From contig NZ_JMTB01000027.1 of assembly GCF_000734965.1 (NCBI RefSeq), positions 1 to 34,935 of the forward strand: a DNA stretch of 34,935 nt, read 5' to 3'. The position numbers were made by a program, and so were the translations under genes. A model generated the notes under the pieces. The model saw nothing but the letters and a program-made list of their open reading frames with translations. It was not told where the DNA came from and made no database searches. Shown in pieces: positions 25,724-34,740 of the stretch (positions are counted from its first letter, which is position 1; the number at the start of each line of letters is the position of its first letter). Source of the DNA: Trabulsiella guamensis ATCC 49490. Its GTDB lineage: Bacteria > Pseudomonadota > Gammaproteobacteria > Enterobacterales > Enterobacteriaceae.

Positions 25724-26764
25724 ATGAGTGACAACATCCGTGTCGGATTAATAGGTTATGGCTATGCCAGTAAGACATTCCATGCACCGCTGATCAGTGG
25801 CACACCAGGAATGGAGCTGGCGGTCGTTTCGAGCAGTGACGAGGCCAAAGTGAAAGCCGACTGGCCTGATGTGCAGGTGGTTGCTGAGCCGAAGCATTTG
25901 TTTAACGATCCCAGTATCGATTTGATCGTCATCCCCACGCCGAACGACACCCATTTCCCGCTGGCGAAAGCCGCACTGGAAGCGGGTAAGCACGTGGTCG
26001 TTGATAAACCCTTTACCGTGACACTGTCACAGGCGCGTGAGCTGGATGCGTTGGCACGCAGTGTTGGACGACTGCTGTCGGTGTTTCATAACCGTCGCTG
26101 GGACAGTGATTTTCTCACCGTGAAGGCGTTGATCGCTGACGGTGCCCTGGGGGAAGTGGCGTATTTTGAATCGCACTTTGATCGCTATCGTCCGCAGGTG
26201 CGTAACCGCTGGCGCGAAATGGGCGGTCCGGGGAGTGGCATCTGGTATGACTTAGGCCCGCATTTGCTAGATCAGGCGGTTAACCTGTTTGGCCTGCCCG
26301 TCAGTCTGACTGTTGATCTGGCGCAGTTACGCCCTGGCGCACAGTCAACCGACTATTTCCACGCGATTCTGACCTATCCGCAACGCCGCATCGTGTTGCA
26401 TGGTACCTTGTTGGCGGCTGCTGAAACCGCACGGTATATCATCCACGGTTCGCGGGCAAGCTATGTCAAATACGGGCTTGATCCGCAGGAAGACCGGCTG
26501 AAAAGCGGTGAGCGCCCGCCACAGGACGACTGGGGGCACGATACGCGCGATGGCGTGCTGACCCGCGTTGACGGTGAGGAACGCGTCGAAACAACGTGGC
26601 TTACGCAGCCAGGGAACTATCCGGCCTATTATGCTGCAATTCGCGATGCGCTTAATGGCACCGGGGAGAATCCGGTTCCGGCAAGCCAGGCAATTCAGAT
26701 TATGGAGCTTATCGAGCTGGGCATTGAGTCGGCGAAGCATCGCTCCACGCTGTGTCTGACCTGA
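25724..26764 (+). CDS. ydgJ: Gfo/Idh/MocA-family oxidoreductase YdgJ
   Basis: This is a 346-residue NAD(P)-dependent oxidoreductase of the Gfo/Idh/MocA family; the substrate is unknown, presumably a sugar or cyclitol. The N-terminal Rossmann fold starts RVGLIGYGYASKTFHAPLI (GxGxAxK type). The family's cofactor-associated EAGKHVVVDKPF contains the conserved Lys, and the catalytic-domain region holds GGPGSGIWYDLGPHLLDQA with the active-site Asp/His. The ATG at 25724 (MSDNIRVGLIG) has GAGAGG upstream and matches the E. coli start; an ATG at 25709 would add five residues. It is convergent with add and shares its terminator. Confidence 0.94.
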   Translation: MSDNIRVGLIGYGYASKTFHAPLISGTPGMELAVVSSSDEAKVKADWPDVQVVAEPKHLFNDPSIDLIVIPTPNDTHFPLAKAALEAGKHVVVDKPFTVTLSQARELDALARSVGRLLSVFHNRRWDSDFLTVKALIADGALGEVAYFESHFDRYRPQVRNRWREMGGPGSGIWYDLGPHLLDQAVNLFGLPVSLTVDLAQLRPGAQSTDYFHAILTYPQRRIVLHGTLLAAAETARYIIHGSRASYVKYGLDPQEDRLKSGERPPQDDWGHDTRDGVLTRVDGEERVETTWLTQPGNYPAYYAAIRDALNGTGENPVPASQAIQIMELIELGIESAKHRSTLCLT

Positions 26765-26770
26765 TGAAGC

Positions 26771-26798
26771 AAAAGCCGCTCAACAGAGCGGCTTTTTT
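26771..26798. terminator. Bidirectional terminator between ydgJ and add
   Basis: AAAAGCCGCTC and GAGCGGCTTTT (loop AACA, 26771-26796) form an 11-bp perfect stem with T-runs on both strands, placed 6 bases after each stop codon. Confidence 0.92.
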
Positions 26799-26801
26799 GT
26801 C

Positions 26802-27803
26802 TTAGCGGTTTTTCACCCGATCCCGTAACGCCTGTTTTTCCTGCGCTGACAGAAACGCGCTCTCCAGGCCGTTAATCTGCGCCTGGCGGATTTGCGCCTG
26901 GCTCAGCCCGGCTGCCGGCGCGGCAACGTCATATTCATGAATAATATCAATACCCTGAACCGCCGGGTCGTCGGTGTTAATGCTGGCCAGAATGCCGTGT
27001 TCGAGGAAGGTTTTCAGCGGATGGCGGGTCAGTGACGACACCGTGCTGGTCTGGATGTTTGAGGTCAGGCAGGATTCAATGCCAATACGCTGTTCAGCGA
27101 GGAAATCCATCAGCGCCGGATCTTCTACCGCTTTCACGCCGTGACCAATGCGTTCGGCGCCCAGTTCGCGGATCGCCTGCCAGATACTTTCCGGGCCAGC
27201 CGCTTCACCGGCATGCACGGTGATCCGCCAGCCGGCATCGCGGGCGCGATTAAAGTGATTGAGGAACAGGCTGCCAGGAAAACCCAGCTCATCACCCGCC
27301 AGATCCAGTGCCGTAATACCGTCACGGTGTGCCAGCAGCGCATCCAGTTCCTGCAAACAGGCGGTTTCACCAAACGTACGGCTCATGATGCCAATCAGAC
27401 GCGCATCAACGCCGAAATCACGACTGCCTTCGCGTACCCCGGCAATCACCGCCTCAACCACCCCGGAGATCGGTAGCTGGTGGGCCATCGCCATATAACC
27501 CGGTGAAAAGCGCAACTCAACGTAATGCAGCCCGTTGCGCGCGGCGTCTTCCACGTTTTCATACGCGACACGGCGGCAGGCTTCCAGCGAGGCGAGAACT
27601 TTCACACCCCAGTCAAGTTTAGACAGGAAGCTAACCAGATCAGGTTCGTTACTGGTGACCTGAACATGCGGACGTAGCGCGTCCAGCGTATCGGCTGGCA
27701 GGGCAATATTATGCTGGCGACCAAGATCAAGAATGGTTTGCGCGCGAATGTTGCCATCAAGGTGGCGATGAATATCGGTCAGGGGAAGGTTAGTATCAAT
27801 CAT
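26802..27803 (-). CDS. add: Adenosine deaminase
   Basis: Add converts adenosine and deoxyadenosine to inosine and deoxyinosine in purine salvage. The 333-residue protein has E. coli length. Zinc ligands are visible: His12 and His14 in [10 protein letters not shown], the His of TVHAGEAAG (followed by the catalytic Glu) and the Asp of SINTDDPAV. The proton-shuttle His is in ERIGHGVKA. Upstream, between add and malY, is an unusual 14-bp perfect inverted repeat that may be the malY 3' end or affect add. Confidence 0.96.
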   Translation of the reverse strand: MIDTNLPLTDIHRHLDGNIRAQTILDLGRQHNIALPADTLDALRPHVQVTSNEPDLVSFLSKLDWGVKVLASLEACRRVAYENVEDAARNGLHYVELRFSPGYMAMAHQLPISGVVEAVIAGVREGSRDFGVDARLIGIMSRTFGETACLQELDALLAHRDGITALDLAGDELGFPGSLFLNHFNRARDAGWRITVHAGEAAGPESIWQAIRELGAERIGHGVKAVEDPALMDFLAEQRIGIESCLTSNIQTSTVSSLTRHPLKTFLEHGILASINTDDPAVQGIDIIHEYDVAAPAAGLSQAQIRQAQINGLESAFLSAQEKQALRDRVKNR

Positions 27804-27864
27804 GGTCGCACCGTTTTAGTTAAAGTGCGGACCATTATAAAAATAAAAGCGACGAGAAAGCTAT

Positions 27865-27894
27865 TTTGCGCAACAAAAAGTTTTGTTGCGCAAA
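27865..27894. repeat. Perfect 14-bp inverted repeat between malY and add
   Basis: TTTGCGCAACAAAA and TTTTGTTGCGCAAA are separated by two bases (AG), beginning 3 bases past the malY stop and ending 62 bases before the add start. As RNA it makes a very stable hairpin, but on the minus strand the tail is ATAGCTTTC, not a good U-tract. It could be a transcript 3' end for malXY or a protein-binding palindrome for add. Confidence 0.65.
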
Positions 27895-27897
27895 TTG

Positions 27898-29070
27898 TCA
27901 ACGGAAGGACTGCAGGGCGGCGATGAGGCGTTGTACCCCTTGTTCCAGCTTCACACGCGGGCACCCGGCGTTAAGGCGGATAAAACCGTTGCCTTCCTCG
28001 CCATAGGTGTAACCAGGCATGATCGCCACTTTTTGCGTTTCGATGAGCTGCTTCTGTAATGCCCGGTCATCGATATTCAATGGACGCAGGTCAATCCATG
28101 CCAGATAGGTGGATTCCGGTGGTTGCCAGCAAAGTTCCGGGAATGCCTGATTCAGTTCGCGTGCAATGTAACGCATGTTGTCCCGCAAATACGCCCGTAG
28201 CGCGTCGAGCCAGGGCGCGCCATCACGGTAGGCGGCAATGTGCGCGACAATCGCCGGCACAGAAGGCGAAGAGAGCCCGTCGCGGCCTTTCAACGCATCC
28301 AGATACGCCCCGCGGGAGGTTGCATCGCCAATCAGCCCGTATGCGCCGGTCAACGCCGGAATATTGAAGCTTTTTGAGCCTGAGGTAAACAACGCCCACG
28401 GTCCCCTGGCCACCTCGCGCCAGGGAATATGCGGATGGTCGCTCCACACCATATCCATATGGATCTCATCGCTGATAACGCGGACGTGATGCTTTTCACA
28501 CAGCGCCGCAATGGTATCAAGCTCCTCGCGAGTCCACACTTTGCCGGTTGGGTTATGCGGGCTGCACAACAGCAGCAGCGTGTTCTGCGGCTGTGACAGT
28601 ACCTGTTCCAGCTGATCCATATCGCAGCGCCAGTCGTTACCGTGTTTTACTAACGACACGGCGGCCACGCGGCGCTGATTTCCTTCAATAGCTTTATAGA
28701 ATGCATCGTATGCCGGGGTATTGACTACCACACCGTCGCCCGGCGCGGACCACTGGCGGATCATCTCAGACACCATGTAGATCACCGATGGCCCGTATAC
28801 GACAGATTCACGGTCAATCTGGCTGTGAAAACGGCTGGCGAACCAGTGAGTAATGGCTCCGAGGAATTCCTCGTTCTTCCAGCGACTGTAGCCAAAAACG
28901 CCATGGGTAAGACGCTGGCTGACAGCCTCAATAACGCAGGGTGCGGTGGCGAAATCCATGTCGGAGATGGTGAAGGGAAGCAGGTCGGCGGCGCCGAAAC
29001 GGTCAGCGACGTAATCCCATTGCGTGCACCAGGTACCGTGTCTGTCGATGGGCGTGGAGAAATCAAACAT
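27898..29070 (-). CDS. malY: Cystathionine beta-lyase / maltose regulon modulator MalY
   Basis: MalY is a fold-type I PLP enzyme with C-S lyase activity that, separately, binds and inhibits MalT. The ATG at 29070 (MFDFSTPIDRHGTWCTQW) gives 390 residues, the E. coli length, with AAGGACG 5 bases upstream; the frame opens 6 codons earlier. The PLP Lys is in TSGSKSFNIPALTG. Other cofactor contacts include CSPHNPTGKVWT and SDEIHMDMVW. The substrate carboxylate Arg is in the C-terminal RLNAGCPR. It is second in malXY, 68 bases after malX, with a strong intercistronic hairpin between them. Expression should follow MalI and CRP. Confidence 0.95.
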   Translation of the reverse strand: MFDFSTPIDRHGTWCTQWDYVADRFGAADLLPFTISDMDFATAPCVIEAVSQRLTHGVFGYSRWKNEEFLGAITHWFASRFHSQIDRESVVYGPSVIYMVSEMIRQWSAPGDGVVVNTPAYDAFYKAIEGNQRRVAAVSLVKHGNDWRCDMDQLEQVLSQPQNTLLLLCSPHNPTGKVWTREELDTIAALCEKHHVRVISDEIHMDMVWSDHPHIPWREVARGPWALFTSGSKSFNIPALTGAYGLIGDATSRGAYLDALKGRDGLSSPSVPAIVAHIAAYRDGAPWLDALRAYLRDNMRYIARELNQAFPELCWQPPESTYLAWIDLRPLNIDDRALQKQLIETQKVAIMPGYTYGEEGNGFIRLNAGCPRVKLEQGVQRLIAALQSFR

Positions 29071-29104
29071 CAGAGCGTCCTTAATCATTGTGCAGTGAAG
29101 TCAG

Positions 29105-29131
29105 TTTCCCCCTTCTTAAGGAAGGGGGAAA
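29105..29131 (-). other. malX-malY intercistronic hairpin
   Basis: TTTCCCCCTTC and GAAGGGGGAAA form an 11-bp perfect stem with a 5-base loop, 7 bases after the malX stop and 34 bases before the malY start. There is no U-tract, so it is probably an mRNA stability or differential-expression element rather than a terminator. Confidence 0.6.
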
Positions 29132-29138
29132 GGGCGTT

Positions 29139-30728
29139 TTATGCCTGCACGGTATTCATCAGCGTGGCCATTTCATCTTTCACCGACTGCACCTGCGGAC
29201 CAATGACCACCTGCAGGTTGTGCTGGTTAAGCTGAACCACGCCGATTGCGCGGTTGGCTTTCAGCGCCGCGGCGTCCACTTTTGACATGTCATTGACCGA
29301 CAGACGCAGGCGGGTAATACAGTTGTCGAGAGTGACGATGTTTTCCGCACCGCCGAGCGCCGCCAGAATTGCCGGCACGTTATAACCCGATTTGCCCGTT
29401 ACGCCTGCAACCGCTTTTTCCACCGTACTGGTATCGATGTCGCGACCCGGGGTTTTCAGATTAAAGCGGGTGATGGCAAAACGGAAGATAGCGTAGTACA
29501 CCGCAAACCAGATAGCCGCGACTACCGGCACCAGATACCATTTCGTCGCCAGGCCATGCAGGATGCCAAAGACTACGAAATCAATGACGTTGCCGTCGGT
29601 GTTGCCGATGGTTACGCCGAGGATAGCCATCATGGTGAAGCCCAGACCGGTCAGCAGGGCATGGATGATGTATAGCACTGGCGCCACGAACAGGAACAGG
29701 AATTCCAGCGGTTCGGTGGTGCCGCCGACAACGCAGGCGATAACACCGGAAATCAGCAGCCCCTTAATTTTGTGACGGTTTTCCGGGCGGGCACAGTGAT
29801 ACATCGCCAGTGCCGCACCCGGCAGACCGCCGAGGAACGCCGGCATTTTTCCCTGAGAAAGGAAGCGGGTTGCGCTTTCGGCAAAGCCGTGCGTTTCCGG
29901 GCAGCTCAACTGTGCCTGGAAGATCGTTAGCGCGCCATTCACAGTATGACCACACACGTCCATAGTGCCGCCCGCTTCGGTAAAGCGGATCAGTGCCACC
30001 AGAATATGGTGCAGGCCAAACGGCAGCAGCAGGCGTTCGCCGGTACCGAAAATCATCGGGCCAAAATCGCCAGCGCTGTTGATCACATGACCGAGGGCGT
30101 TGATACCCATGGCGAAGACCGGCCAGACCAGCGGGATCACCAGACCAACCAGCCCCATCACAACCGTAGTGACGATCGGAACAAAACGGGTGCCGCCGAA
30201 GAAAGCCAGTGCATCCGGTAGACGGATGGTGTGGAAACGTTCGTGCAGCATCCAGACGACTATCCCGGCAATCACCGCGCCGAGGATCCCGGTGTCAATG
30301 GACTGGATCCCCAATACGTTCTGGATATTGTTTGCTTTCAGAACGGCGGCGTCAGTGGTGGGCAGAATGCCTTTCGCCGTCAACCAGAAGTTCACCGCCA
30401 GATTCATCACCGCATAGCCGACAAAACCGGCAAACGCAGCAACGCCTTTGTTTTCACGCGCCAGTCCGAGCGGAATAGCGATACAGAACATCACCGGCAG
30501 GAAGCTGAAAGCGAAGGAGCCAACTTTACTCATCCAGATGAAAATGGCCTGTAACAGCGGCGTGTCCAGCCAGGGTAACAGGGTGGTGACGTCGTGGCTG
30601 CTTAATGAGCTGCCGATCCCTAACATGATGCCGCAGAAGGAGAGCAGCGCCACAGGCAACATGAACGTTTTGCCAAGCTGCTGAAAAAACTCCCACAGAG
30701 TGATTTTTGGTGCTGCTTTTGCCGTCAT
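29139..30728 (-). CDS. malX: PTS system maltose/glucose-type EIICB component MalX
   Basis: MalX is an inner-membrane PTS permease of the glucose family, able to move glucose and maltose, with fused C and B domains. The ATG at 30728 (MTAKAAPKITLWEFFQQL) has AAGGAGT 7 bases upstream and gives 529 residues. The frame is open 23 codons further up, but that would run towards the operator region. The EIIC part (about residues 1-420) has about ten helices and the sugar-binding GGTTEPLEFLFLF. The EIIB domain near the C terminus carries the phosphorylated Cys in LDNCITRLRLSV. No EIIA domain is present, so it depends on a separate EIIA such as Crr. It is divergent from malI and followed by malY. Confidence 0.95.
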   Translation of the reverse strand: MTAKAAPKITLWEFFQQLGKTFMLPVALLSFCGIMLGIGSSLSSHDVTTLLPWLDTPLLQAIFIWMSKVGSFAFSFLPVMFCIAIPLGLARENKGVAAFAGFVGYAVMNLAVNFWLTAKGILPTTDAAVLKANNIQNVLGIQSIDTGILGAVIAGIVVWMLHERFHTIRLPDALAFFGGTRFVPIVTTVVMGLVGLVIPLVWPVFAMGINALGHVINSAGDFGPMIFGTGERLLLPFGLHHILVALIRFTEAGGTMDVCGHTVNGALTIFQAQLSCPETHGFAESATRFLSQGKMPAFLGGLPGAALAMYHCARPENRHKIKGLLISGVIACVVGGTTEPLEFLFLFVAPVLYIIHALLTGLGFTMMAILGVTIGNTDGNVIDFVVFGILHGLATKWYLVPVVAAIWFAVYYAIFRFAITRFNLKTPGRDIDTSTVEKAVAGVTGKSGYNVPAILAALGGAENIVTLDNCITRLRLSVNDMSKVDAAALKANRAIGVVQLNQHNLQVVIGPQVQSVKDEMATLMNTVQA

Positions 30729-30779
30729 AAAACGACTCCTTGTTATAAAAATAAGCTGTGTGGTGTAACGAAGCGGCAA

Positions 30780-30874
30780 GATAAAACGTTTTATCAAATT
30801 TTAGTGCGAGAGAAATCACATAATCAGTGGATAATAACGTTTATAAAGACCATCGATAGATAAAACGTTTTATC
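30780..30874. promoter_or_regulatory. malX-malI control region: two MalI operators and a CRP site
   Basis: GATAAAACGTTTTATC occurs twice as an identical perfect 16-bp palindrome, at 30780-30795 (malX side) and 30859-30874 (malI side), 79 bp centre to centre. Between them lies TGCGA-GAGAAA-TCACA (30805-30820), one base from the CRP consensus. A third, degenerate AACGTT-centred match lies at about 30831-30846. The layout equals that of E. coli, in which MalI represses both genes and CRP activates. Confidence 0.9.
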
Positions 30875-30903
30875 GCTGCGGCAAAGGGAGTCAGACGCAA
30901 TTC

Positions 30904-31932
30904 ATGGCTATCGCAAAAAAAATCACGATTAACGATGTTGCGCTGGCGGCAGGGGTGTCTGTCAGTACGGTATCGCTGGTACTGAGCGGGAAAGGGCGAA
31001 TTTCGACAGCGACCGGTGAGCGCGTTAACCAGGCCATCGAACAACTGGGTTTTGTGCGTAACCGCCAGGCGGCGTCGTTGCGCGGCGGGCAAACGGGGGT
31101 AATTGGCCTGATTGTCGGCGATCTCTCGGCACCGTTTTATGCGGAGCTGACGGCCGGTTTAACCGAAGCGCTGGAAGCGCAGGGGAAGATGGTGTTCCTC
31201 ACCCAGAGCGGGCCGGATGGCGAAAATATGCTACATCGCTTTGAAACGCTGGTATCGCAGGGCGTTGATGGGGTGATTATCGCCGGCTCTGTCGATCGCG
31301 GCGCCGAACTGCGTGATCGCGCCGAAGAGGCGGGTGTGCCGCTGGTGTTTGCCTCCCGCGCCAGCTATCTTGATGAGGTCGATCTTATCCGCCCGGATAA
31401 CATGCAGGCCGCACAGTTGATCACCGAACATCTGATTCGCCGTGGTCACCAGCGTATCGCCTGGCTCGGCGGCCAGAGTTCCTCTCTGACCCGCGCCGAG
31501 CGTGTCGGGGGATACTGCGCCACGCTGCTGAAATACGGCTTGCCGTTTCACAGCGACTGGGTGCTGGAGTGCGAATCGAGCCAGAAACAAGCGGCTGAAG
31601 TCATGACCGGGTTATTGCGCCAGTATCCGACCATCACCGCTGTGCTGTGTTACAACAGCGTGATTGCGATGGGTGCCTGGTTTGGTTTAATGCGGGCAGG
31701 GAAACAGAGCGGTGAGGACAGCGTGGAAAGTTATTTTGAGCAACGCGTCACGCTGGCGGCATTTGCTGAAGTACCGGAGGCGGAACTGGATGATCTGCCG
31801 TTGACCTGGGTGACACTTCCGGCGAGAGAGATGGGGCAGAGCCTCGCGGAACGCATTCTGCAACGCATTGACACTGGTCAGGTTTCACTGCGCAATCACA
31901 TCATGCCGCCGCGGCTGGTGACCCGAAAATAA
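30904..31932 (+). CDS. malI: LacI-family repressor MalI
   Basis: MalI represses malXY and itself. The 342-residue protein has the LacI-type helix-turn-helix at residues 7-27 (ITINDVALAAGVSVSTVSLVL), the hinge helix region (QAASLRGGQTGVIGL), and a periplasmic-binding-protein-like core (LIVGDLSAPFYAEL, GVDGVIIAGS, HQRIAWLGG). The inducer is not firmly known. The start at 30904 lies 29 bases after its own operator. It is followed by a terminator and then ydgA on the opposite strand. The hdhA and uidRABC genes found between malI and ydgA in E. coli are absent. Confidence 0.96.
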   Translation: MAIAKKITINDVALAAGVSVSTVSLVLSGKGRISTATGERVNQAIEQLGFVRNRQAASLRGGQTGVIGLIVGDLSAPFYAELTAGLTEALEAQGKMVFLTQSGPDGENMLHRFETLVSQGVDGVIIAGSVDRGAELRDRAEEAGVPLVFASRASYLDEVDLIRPDNMQAAQLITEHLIRRGHQRIAWLGGQSSSLTRAERVGGYCATLLKYGLPFHSDWVLECESSQKQAAEVMTGLLRQYPTITAVLCYNSVIAMGAWFGLMRAGKQSGEDSVESYFEQRVTLAAFAEVPEAELDDLPLTWVTLPAREMGQSLAERILQRIDTGQVSLRNHIMPPRLVTRK

Positions 31933-31953
31933 AAAGCCCCTCGGGTGAGGGGC
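31926..31953. terminator. Terminator between malI and ydgA
   Basis: GCCCCTC and GAGGGGC (loop GGGT, 31936-31953) are followed on the minus strand by TTTTTATTTTC, so it mainly ends ydgA. The plus-strand tail CTGTATTTTA could also serve malI. Confidence 0.85.
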
Positions 31954-31960
31954 CTGTATT

Positions 31961-33463
31961 TTACTCTTCCGGTGCATCTGGTGCCTGCAAATTCAGCACC
32001 CCGCCAAACATGCCGACAAACTCTTCCAGCGACATTTTCTTACCGTTCAGCGTCACTTGTCCCGCTGTGTATTGCAGGCTCGAGGTGATGCTGTTGTTTT
32101 CTTCGGTGGTCAGATGGAACATCTGGCCCATCGCCGACAGACCTTTCACCTGCTGCTGCGCCAGTTTCGCCGCATCTTCCGGCTTATAGCCTTCGAGGCT
32201 GGCAGACTGCGTCATGAACTCGGTCGCCATGTCCATGGGAATCACTAATTTGGTGTCGAGATTTTTGACGAACATATCGACCTGATCGGCCAGCGCTTGC
32301 GGCGGCTGCGTATTTTTCGCCGGATCCTTCAGGAACAGCGACAAATTAAAGGTGGCTTCGCCTTTGCTGTTTTTCCAGCTTAGCGGCGCGACGGTGATCA
32401 CCGGCTCGGCTTTCAGTAGGATCGGCAACGCGCTGAGCAGCGCTTCTGCCGCCTCTTGCTGATACCCTTCCGGGTCGTTCGCTAGATCCGCTTCCTGCAA
32501 TACTTTCTGGGCTTGTGCATTATAGGTCTGATTAAATTCGTGCCAGATAGCCCCGTCGATGTTGCCCACTTTCAGCGTCAGCTTACCGCTACCCATGTCC
32601 TGATTTTTAAGCTTCAGGCTGTTGAGCGTGTAATCAATCTGACTGTTCACGGTTTTACCGTCAGCGGCCAGGTCGGCCCGGCCTTCTACCGTCAGACCTT
32701 CCAGTTGCCCGAGGTCAACGCCTTCCATGGAGATCGCCAGCTTATCAAGGGCGATTTTCTGGTTACCGACGTATTCGTCAAAACTGGCGCGTTTGCTGGC
32801 GCCTTCCGTGGTGAGATTATTGAGGGTCAGCTTAACCCGCATACCGTGCTCATTGACGGTCTCGATCAACGCGCTCGGTACGGATCCGGACAGCGAAAAC
32901 GCATTGCCTTCACGGTCTGCATCAAATGTAAACTCACCGCCGCTCAGCGACAGTTTTTCCTGACCCGCTTCACGGTTTAGCGGTTTCAGGGAGATCAGCG
33001 ATCGGGTGTCGCCGTTGTAGCTGATGCGGGTATCTGACTCGACAAAAGACTGACCGTTAGCCAGATCGAACAACGGTTTGGTCACCGCATTATTCACCAG
33101 CACCGTTTTCACGGAAGCCATCATCGGCATCAGATTAAACGATTTCAGCGCCGCCAGCGGGAAGGGTCCATGATCGATGTTCTCTTTCATGACGATAGTC
33201 TGACCGGGCTTCAGCCAGCTTTGCGTCGCGCCATCGACAGGCTTGATGACCAGATCAAGCTGGCTTGAAAAAAGGCCGCGCTGGTAATTCTGATGAACCA
33301 GCTCCAGGCCCGCCGCAGACGATGTACGCTTGATCTGCGCGTTTGCTTTCGCCAGCATCTCAGTCATATGGGTTTCAAGTTGCTTACCGGTATACCAGGC
33401 ACCGCCTGTCCATACCACTCCCAGAGCGACAATGACGCCTGCCGCGATCAGACTTTTTTTCAT
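31961..33463 (-). CDS. ydgA: DUF945 family protein YdgA
   Basis: This is a 500-residue protein of unknown function, similar in length to E. coli YdgA (502). It has an N-terminal membrane-anchor or signal-like helix (residues 4-22, SLIAAGVIVALGVVWTGGAWYTG) followed by a long, mainly beta domain exposed to the periplasm. Recognisable family features are the conserved KQLETHMTEMLAKAN start of the mature part, the GxFSSQL motif (QRGLFSSQLDLVIKPV), and NIDHGPFPLAAL. The C terminus is acidic (APDAPEE). It lies downstream of manA on the same strand, but an intrinsic terminator separates them. Confidence 0.93.
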   Translation of the reverse strand: MKKSLIAAGVIVALGVVWTGGAWYTGKQLETHMTEMLAKANAQIKRTSSAAGLELVHQNYQRGLFSSQLDLVIKPVDGATQSWLKPGQTIVMKENIDHGPFPLAALKSFNLMPMMASVKTVLVNNAVTKPLFDLANGQSFVESDTRISYNGDTRSLISLKPLNREAGQEKLSLSGGEFTFDADREGNAFSLSGSVPSALIETVNEHGMRVKLTLNNLTTEGASKRASFDEYVGNQKIALDKLAISMEGVDLGQLEGLTVEGRADLAADGKTVNSQIDYTLNSLKLKNQDMGSGKLTLKVGNIDGAIWHEFNQTYNAQAQKVLQEADLANDPEGYQQEAAEALLSALPILLKAEPVITVAPLSWKNSKGEATFNLSLFLKDPAKNTQPPQALADQVDMFVKNLDTKLVIPMDMATEFMTQSASLEGYKPEDAAKLAQQQVKGLSAMGQMFHLTTEENNSITSSLQYTAGQVTLNGKKMSLEEFVGMFGGVLNLQAPDAPEE

Positions 33464-33479
33464 AATGCATGTCCATAAG

Positions 33480-33509
33480 ATATGAAAACAGGCGGAACCG
33501 TCCGCCTGT
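33480..33509 (-). terminator. manA terminator
   Basis: ACAGGCGGA and TCCGCCTGT (loop ACCG, 33488-33509) pair perfectly over 9 bp and are followed on the minus strand by TTTCATATC. It lies 53 bases past the manA stop and just before ydgA. Confidence 0.72.
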
Positions 33510-33561
33510 GTGAATGAGCTATCTTCAGCAGCTTAGCAATACTGCCACTAAATTTCAGTAT

Positions 33562-34740
33562 TTAGTTTTGCTTGTTGAATACCCGCGCCAGACGCCCGGT
33601 ACCGCTGATCGCGACCGGCGATTCAGCAGCGCTGATGATGGCGGACTCGCCCGGTTTCAGCACCAGACGCTGCGTGCCTTTGCTCAGCACTGCTTCACCT
33701 TCAACGCAGAAAAGGATAGCGGCACTTGACTGAGATAGCGAGATTTCCTGCGCAGACAGGTCATGCAGCGAGAAAGCAAAGTCATCAACCGGGATCGGGA
33801 AGTCCAGCTCCGGACCGTTTTTCTGCGGCTGCGTCAGTAACTCCGCCGCAGGTTTGGCCACGAATTTCACATTGGCTACCAGCTCCGGAATATCAATGTA
33901 TTTCGGTGTTAATCCGGCGCGCAGGACATTATCTGAATTTGCCATCACTTCCAGCGCCACGCCCTGCAGATAAGCATGCGGCGTTTCAGCAAACAGGAAC
34001 ATGGCTTCACCCGGATTCAGTTTCACCACATTCAGCAGCAACGGCGAGAAGAGACCGCTGTCATCAGGGTAAAATTCAGCAATCAGACGAATGGTCTGCC
34101 AGGGCTCGCCCTGCTGGCTGTTCACTGCTGCTTTCAGCACTGCCAGCGCGCGCGCTTTTTCGTCGCCTTGCATATCCAGCAGGCTGGCGAATAACTGGCG
34201 CAGCCCGTCGGCGTTCGGGGATTGCAGGAAGTGAGCGATAGCCGGATGCGCACCGGACACCGGTTGCAACAGGGAGACTATCTCAGAAAACTCGCGAAAC
34301 GCGTTCATGGCGAGGAATGGCGTCAGCGCGAACACCAGTTCCGGCTTATGGTTAGGATCTTTGTAGTTACGCTCAGCGGCGTCGAGGGGGATCCCGGCGG
34401 CGTTCTCTTTCGCAAAGCCCAGTTCAGAGGCTTTTTTATTCGGGTGAACCTGAATCGAGAGCGGTTGCGCGGCACACAGCACTTTAAACAGGAAGGGCAG
34501 TTCGCCAAAGCGGGCGGCAACGTTTTCGCCCAGCCACCCGGTTTTATCGCCATCGATAATTTCACGCAGCGAATGCAGTTTACCGTCCGCGCCTTCCACC
34601 TGCGAGCTGCTCTTCGGGTGGGCACCCATCCATAACTCCGCCATTGGCAGATTATCCGGATTGGCAATTCCGTAGAGTTCCGTTAACGCAGTCTTACTTC
34701 CCCAGGCATAGTTCTGCACTGAGTTGACGAGTTTTTGCAT
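33562..34740 (-). CDS. manA: Mannose-6-phosphate isomerase, class I
   Basis: ManA interconverts mannose-6-phosphate and fructose-6-phosphate, serving mannose use and GDP-mannose supply. The ATG at 34740 (MQKLVNSVQNYAWGSKTAL) gives 392 residues and matches the E. coli start; the frame opens two codons earlier. Zinc ligands are visible in QPLSIQVHPNK (Gln and His), the Glu of HKPELVFAL and the His of ETPHAYLQG. The conserved Arg region is SDNVLRAGLTPKYID. The first cupin-like half is strongly conserved, while the last 80 residues vary more. The 195 bases upstream hold only its promoter region; fumA would follow outside the window. Confidence 0.96.
   Translation of the reverse strand: MQKLVNSVQNYAWGSKTALTELYGIANPDNLPMAELWMGAHPKSSSQVEGADGKLHSLREIIDGDKTGWLGENVAARFGELPFLFKVLCAAQPLSIQVHPNKKASELGFAKENAAGIPLDAAERNYKDPNHKPELVFALTPFLAMNAFREFSEIVSLLQPVSGAHPAIAHFLQSPNADGLRQLFASLLDMQGDEKARALAVLKAAVNSQQGEPWQTIRLIAEFYPDDSGLFSPLLLNVVKLNPGEAMFLFAETPHAYLQGVALEVMANSDNVLRAGLTPKYIDIPELVANVKFVAKPAAELLTQPQKNGPELDFPIPVDDFAFSLHDLSAQEISLSQSSAAILFCVEGEAVLSKGTQRLVLKPGESAIISAAESPVAISGTGRLARVFNKQN

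Noticed and set aside
27823-27831. AAGTGCGGA, similar to the Haemophilus uptake core AAGTGCGGT
   Set aside because: A single imperfect copy in an enterobacterial genome; coincidence.
30729-30797. N-terminal extension of malX
   Set aside because: The added residues run into the MalI operator, and the ATG at 30728 has AAGGAGT. The longer form would not fit the promoter layout.
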